A stretch of 64,000 nucleotides of DNA from Sphingomonas aurantiaca (GTDB lineage: Bacteria > Pseudomonadota > Alphaproteobacteria > Sphingomonadales > Sphingomonadaceae): assembly GCF_003050705.1 (NCBI RefSeq), contig NZ_QAOG01000002.1, positions 496,001 to 560,000 on the forward strand, given 5' to 3'. The notes beneath the pieces were generated by a model, which did not search any database, was not told where the DNA came from, and saw only the letters and a list, made by a program, of their open reading frames with translations. The position numbers were made by a program, and so were the translations under genes. Shown in pieces: positions 60,643 to 64,000 of the stretch (the first letter of the stretch is position 1; the number at the start of each line of letters is the position of its first letter).

Positions 60643-62181
60643 ATGAGGGCGGTCATGATCGTGCTCGACCCCGTTCCATACCCTATCGACCATATCGCGC
60701 GGCGCGGCGCGGCGCAGGACGTCGCGCTGATCGACAAGGCGGGACCGATGACGTTCGCCGAGCTCGAGGCGGGCGTCGCCCGGTTGGCGGGATGGCTCGC
60801 GGGGCAGGGGCTCTCGGCAGGGGACCGCGTCGCGACGTGGTTGCCCAAGACCCGCGTCGCCTGCCTGATGCCGCTGGCGGCGCCGCGCGCGGGGCTGGTG
60901 CATGTCCCGGTCAATCCGCTGCTCCGGCGCGCGCAGGTCGCGCATATCCTCGGCGATAGCGGCGCGCGGCTGCTGGTGACGCAGCCCGCGCGCGCCGGGA
61001 CTCTGGACGATGGCGACGTGCCCGATGGCTGTGCGATCGCGGACGAGGCCGATGCTCTGGCCGGGAACGGCGCCGGGTTGGGGCCGTCGGACGCCGATCC
61101 CGATCGTTTGGCCGCGATCCTCTACACGTCCGGCTCCACGGGCCGGCCGAAAGGCGTGATGCTCAGCCATGCCAATCTGTGGCTCGGTGCGATTTCGGTC
61201 GCGCACTATCTGAAGCTGGTGCCCGCCGATCGCGTGCTCGGCGTGCTGCCCTTGTCGTTCGACTATGGCCAGAACCAGCTGTTTTCGACCTGGGCAGCGG
61301 GCGCGTCTGTCGCGCCGCTCGACTATCTGGTCGCGCGCGATGTCGTGAAGGCGGTGGAGAGGTTCGGGGCGACGACGCTCGCAGGAGTACCGCCGCTCTG
61401 GGTGCAACTGCTCGAGGCGGAGTGGCCGACAGAGACCGCGGCGCGGTTAAAGCGGTTGACCAATTCGGGCGGTGCGCTGACGCCGCGGCTGGTGCGGGGC
61501 CTGCGCGCGCGGTTCCCGGCGGCGGACATCTACGCGATGTACGGCCTGACCGAGGCGTTTCGGTCGACCTATCTCGATCCGCGGCTGATCGATACGCACC
61601 CCGATGCGATGGGGCGGGCAATCCCGTTTGCAGAGGTCTCCGTCGTGAAGCCCGATGGCACGCGCGCCGCGGCCGGCGAGGCGGGCGAGCTCGTGCATGC
61701 AGGGCCGCTGGTGGCGCAAGGCTATTGGCAGGATGCAGAGCGGACGGCGCAGCGGTTTCGGCCGGCGCCGGATGGGCGCGGCATGGCGGTGTGGTCGGGC
61801 GATACCGTGACCGAGGGGGCGGACGGCCTGCTTCGGTTCGTCGGGCGCGATGACGAGATGATCAAGAGCGCGGGGAACCGGATCAGCCCGCTCGAGGTCG
61901 AGGAGGCAGTACTGGCCGGCGGCGAGGCGCGCGAAGCGGTCGCGGTCGGCGTGACAGATGCGCGGCTTGGGCAGGCGATCGTCGTCATGGCGGCGGGCGA
62001 TGCCGGCGGCGAGACGGCGTTGCGCGCGCGACTGCGGACGACGTTGCCGAGCTTCATGCAGCCCGGCCATTATCTGTGGCGCGAGGAATTACCGCGCAAT
62101 GCCAATGGGAAGCTCGACAGGTCTGCCATCGCGACCGAGGTGCGGCAATCGTCGCTGGGCAACGAGGAGCACGTGCGATGA
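60643..62181 (+). CDS. Acyl-CoA ligase (AMP-forming), exosortase A system-associated
   Basis: A 512-residue AMP-forming ligase. AAILYTSGSTGRPKGVMLSH is the AMP-binding P-loop; YAMYGLTEAFRSTYLDP is motif II; VWSGDTVTEGADGLLRFVGR and MIKSAGNRISPLEVEEAVL are the hinge and C-terminal motifs, with NANGKLDR holding the catalytic lysine. It matches the XrtA-associated ligases beside an ACP and a PLP decarboxylase. ATG at 60655 is a second possible start. It overlaps the next gene (ATGA). Confidence 0.88.
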   Translation: MRAVMIVLDPVPYPIDHIARRGAAQDVALIDKAGPMTFAELEAGVARLAGWLAGQGLSAGDRVATWLPKTRVACLMPLAAPRAGLVHVPVNPLLRRAQVAHILGDSGARLLVTQPARAGTLDDGDVPDGCAIADEADALAGNGAGLGPSDADPDRLAAILYTSGSTGRPKGVMLSHANLWLGAISVAHYLKLVPADRVLGVLPLSFDYGQNQLFSTWAAGASVAPLDYLVARDVVKAVERFGATTLAGVPPLWVQLLEAEWPTETAARLKRLTNSGGALTPRLVRGLRARFPAADIYAMYGLTEAFRSTYLDPRLIDTHPDAMGRAIPFAEVSVVKPDGTRAAAGEAGELVHAGPLVAQGYWQDAERTAQRFRPAPDGRGMAVWSGDTVTEGADGLLRFVGRDDEMIKSAGNRISPLEVEEAVLAGGEAREAVAVGVTDARLGQAIVVMAAGDAGGETALRARLRTTLPSFMQPGHYLWREELPRNANGKLDRSAIATEVRQSSLGNEEHVR

Positions 62182-63404
62182 AACCGATGGGCGCTCTTCC
62201 TCCGGAGTTCGCAGGCCAGTCGGGCTCGCTGACGATCGCCGGGCAGTCGGCTGACGACTGGGCACGGCAGGCGGGCGATACGCCGCTGTTCGTCTACGAC
62301 ATGGCGATCGTCGCCGCACGCATCGCGCGGTTCCGCGCCGCGATGCCGGCGATCGATCTGCATTACGCGATCAAGGCCAATCCGCATGCCGATCTGCTCG
62401 CGGCGATCGCGCCGCTCGTCGATGGGCTCGATGTCGCCTCGTCGGGCGAGCTCGCCCACGCGCTGGCCGTGAAGCCCGCCGCCGCGATCAGCTTTGCCGG
62501 CCCAGGCAAGCGCGACGACGAACTCGTCGCCGCGATCACCGCGGGCGCCACGCTCAACGTCGAATCGGAAGGCGAGGCGGCGCGTGCGTTCGCGATCGGC
62601 GATCGGCTCGGCCTGGCACCGCGGATGGCGGTGCGCGTGAACCCCGACATCGAACTGCGCGGATCGGGCATGCGGATGGGCGGCCGTGCGTCGCCGTTCG
62701 GCGTCGATGCGGTGCGTGCCGCGGCGCTCGTGACGGCGATCGTCGGCGCCGGGGCGGACTGGCGTGGCTTTCATATCTATGCCGGCAGCCAAGCGCTCGA
62801 TCCCGGCGCGATCATCGAGACGCAGGCCGCAACGCTCGCGCTCGCCGCGCGGCTGGCCGACCAAGCGGGCGTGGCGCCACCGCTCGTCAATCTGGGCGGC
62901 GGGTTCGGCGTGCCCTATTTCGCTGGCGACGTGGCGCTCGACGTCGAGCGGGTCGGCGACGCGCTGGCCGAGGCGCTTGCGACGCGCGCGGCCATCCTCG
63001 GCGAGACGCGGTTCGCGATCGAGCTGGGGCGCTGGCTGGTGGCGGAGTCCGGTGTCTATCTCACGCGCATCGTCGACGTGAAGCAGAGCCAGGGCGAAAC
63101 CTTCGTCGTCGTCGATGGCGGTCTCAACCACCAACTCGCCGCCAGCGGCAATTTCGGCACCGTGGTGCGTCGCAACTATCCGATCGCGGTCGCGGCGCGC
63201 ATGGGTCAAGAAACCACGATCACCGCGTCCGTGGTCGGTCCGCTCTGCACCCCACTGGACCGGCTGGGCGACAAGGTCGCGCTCCCCGCGGCCGATGTCG
63301 GCGAGCTGATCGCGATCTTCATGGCGGGAGCTTATGGGGCAAGCGCCAGTCCGCGTGCGTTTCTCGGGCATCCACCTGCGATCGAGATCGTTACTCAATC
63401 ATAG
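62178..63404 (+). CDS. PLP-dependent decarboxylase, exosortase A system-associated
   Basis: A 408-residue fold-III PLP enzyme related to diaminopimelate and ornithine decarboxylases. LHYAIKANPH holds the PLP lysine K66; GSGMRMGGRASPFG, HIYAGSQALDPG, LGGGFGVPYFAG and SVVGPLCTPLDRLG (with the second catalytic cysteine) follow. XrtA loci in proteobacteria carry this gene next to the ligase; together they presumably form an acylated small building block of the polymer. Start at 62178 overlaps the ligase stop. Confidence 0.9.
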   Translation: MKPMGALPPEFAGQSGSLTIAGQSADDWARQAGDTPLFVYDMAIVAARIARFRAAMPAIDLHYAIKANPHADLLAAIAPLVDGLDVASSGELAHALAVKPAAAISFAGPGKRDDELVAAITAGATLNVESEGEAARAFAIGDRLGLAPRMAVRVNPDIELRGSGMRMGGRASPFGVDAVRAAALVTAIVGAGADWRGFHIYAGSQALDPGAIIETQAATLALAARLADQAGVAPPLVNLGGGFGVPYFAGDVALDVERVGDALAEALATRAAILGETRFAIELGRWLVAESGVYLTRIVDVKQSQGETFVVVDGGLNHQLAASGNFGTVVRRNYPIAVAARMGQETTITASVVGPLCTPLDRLGDKVALPAADVGELIAIFMAGAYGASASPRAFLGHPPAIEIVTQS

Positions 63405-63563
63405 CCTGTCGTTTACTGTCCCATTCTGGGGCCGGTGCCGGCCGGGGGCATGGTTACGGGGCGCTCCTAACGCTATCTTCACCTGTTCCCGGCATAGCCG
63501 AGGCTGAGTTTAGCCGACCGTCGGGCAATCGACGGACGGTGTGGCGCCAGGAGAAAAGTGCCC

Positions 63564-64000
63564 ATGCGTTCCGGACCCGTTGCGAAATCCCTGCTGACCC
63601 TCGGCCTTGTTGGTGCCACCGTGTCCGCGTGCACCAGCACCGGCGGCCGCCCCGAACTGCCGCCTGCCGCCTATGTCGCGAACAAGGAATTGCCGGGCGA
63701 GGAATATGTGATCGGCCCGCTCGATCAGCTCAATATCTTCGTCTGGCGCAATCCCGAACTGTCGTCGAAGGTCCAGGTGCGCCCCGATGGCCGGATCACC
63801 ACGCCGCTGATCAACGACATGCCCGCGGTCGGAAAGACCCCGGCGATGCTCAGCGACGACATCAAGAAGGCGCTGGGGGCCTATATCAAGGACCCGATCG
63901 TCTCGGTGATCGTCGAGAATTTCAGCGGCACCTACGGCCAGCAGGTCCGCATCGTCGGCGCGACCGAAAAGCCCGCGTCGATCCCGTACCGCGCCAACAT
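63564..64000 (+). CDS. Polysaccharide export protein, Wza/XrtA-locus type (5' part)
   Basis: The first 145 codons of a polysaccharide biosynthesis/export protein; the rest lies beyond the window. The signal peptide ends VSAC with lipidated C23; YVIGPLDQLNIFVWRNPELS starts the Poly_export domain and VRPDGRITTPLINDMPAVGK and a SLBB-like segment follow. It should form the outer-membrane exit channel for the polymer. AGGAG lies 10 bases before the ATG. The 159-bp gap to the previous gene shows no clear promoter or terminator. Confidence 0.9.
   Translation, partial: MRSGPVAKSLLTLGLVGATVSACTSTGGRPELPPAAYVANKELPGEEYVIGPLDQLNIFVWRNPELSSKVQVRPDGRITTPLINDMPAVGKTPAMLSDDIKKALGAYIKDPIVSVIVENFSGTYGQQVRIVGATEKPASIPYRAN

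Overview
The window is GC-rich bacterial chromosome, almost completely coding, and carries several sphingomonad hallmarks: an XrtA (exosortase A) exopolysaccharide locus, a sufR-sufBCDS-sufT-sufA operon in the usual alphaproteobacterial order, a long TonB-dependent receptor, a DUF6481-like protein, and many short palindromic (REP-like) repeats that translate into recognisable peptides. The best guess is Sphingomonas or a close relative (Alphaproteobacteria, Sphingomonadales). No phage, IS element, CRISPR array or rRNA was seen. Two tRNA genes are present.

Layout. 1-0.7 kb: 3' end of a MacB/FtsX-type ABC permease. 0.7-8.7 kb (minus): a molybdenum hydroxylase operon (2Fe-2S subunit, FAD subunit, two tandem paralogous Mo subunits, XdhC, MocA-like nucleotidyltransferase). 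8.7-16.7 kb: housekeeping genes (periplasmic GDPD plus small lipoprotein, a TIGR02117-type protein, phenylalanine hydroxylase, PrmA, an SDR, gamma-glutamyltransferase, PyrD). 16.8-23 kb: the suf operon. 23-25.4 kb: an APC permease translationally coupled to MTA phosphorylase. 25.5-31.3 kb: a PhoB-box-like array upstream of a beta-helix lipoprotein and a TonB-dependent receptor, facing a prolyl-4-hydroxylase-like gene. 31.4-42.8 kb: a complete type II secretion operon gspC-gspN. 42.9-49.1 kb: tRNA-His, a leucine-dehydrogenase-type enzyme and ccmCDEFGH plus a CcmI-like TPR protein. 49.2-54 kb: DUF3072 protein, alanine dehydrogenase with a divergent Lrp-type regulator, Kup, a 2'-5' RNA ligase-like protein, tRNA-Met. 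54-58.7 kb: FdhD, MobA and a YdeP/FdhF-like molybdoenzyme, then TrxB. 58.8-64 kb: the start of the XrtA exopolysaccharide locus (two hydrolases and an ACP on the minus strand; acyl-CoA ligase, PLP decarboxylase and a Wza-like exporter on the plus strand, the last cut by the window end).

Two themes stand out. First, seven units on an exact 11-bp period, five of them containing GTCA, precede the lipoprotein/TonB-receptor pair. This is the geometry of tandem Pho boxes, and it suggests a phosphate-starvation-induced surface system lying directly beside the type II secretion operon. Second, REP-like palindromes of at least four families lie in most longer gaps and in several places have entered coding sequence: they encode the C-terminus of SufD and N-terminus of SufS, part of the N-terminus of GspE, the leader of GspH, the signal peptide of CcmH and the tail of an XrtA-associated hydrolase, and they supply the ribosome-binding region of gspF. 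All calls were made by reading the sequence and recalling families; no database search was run.
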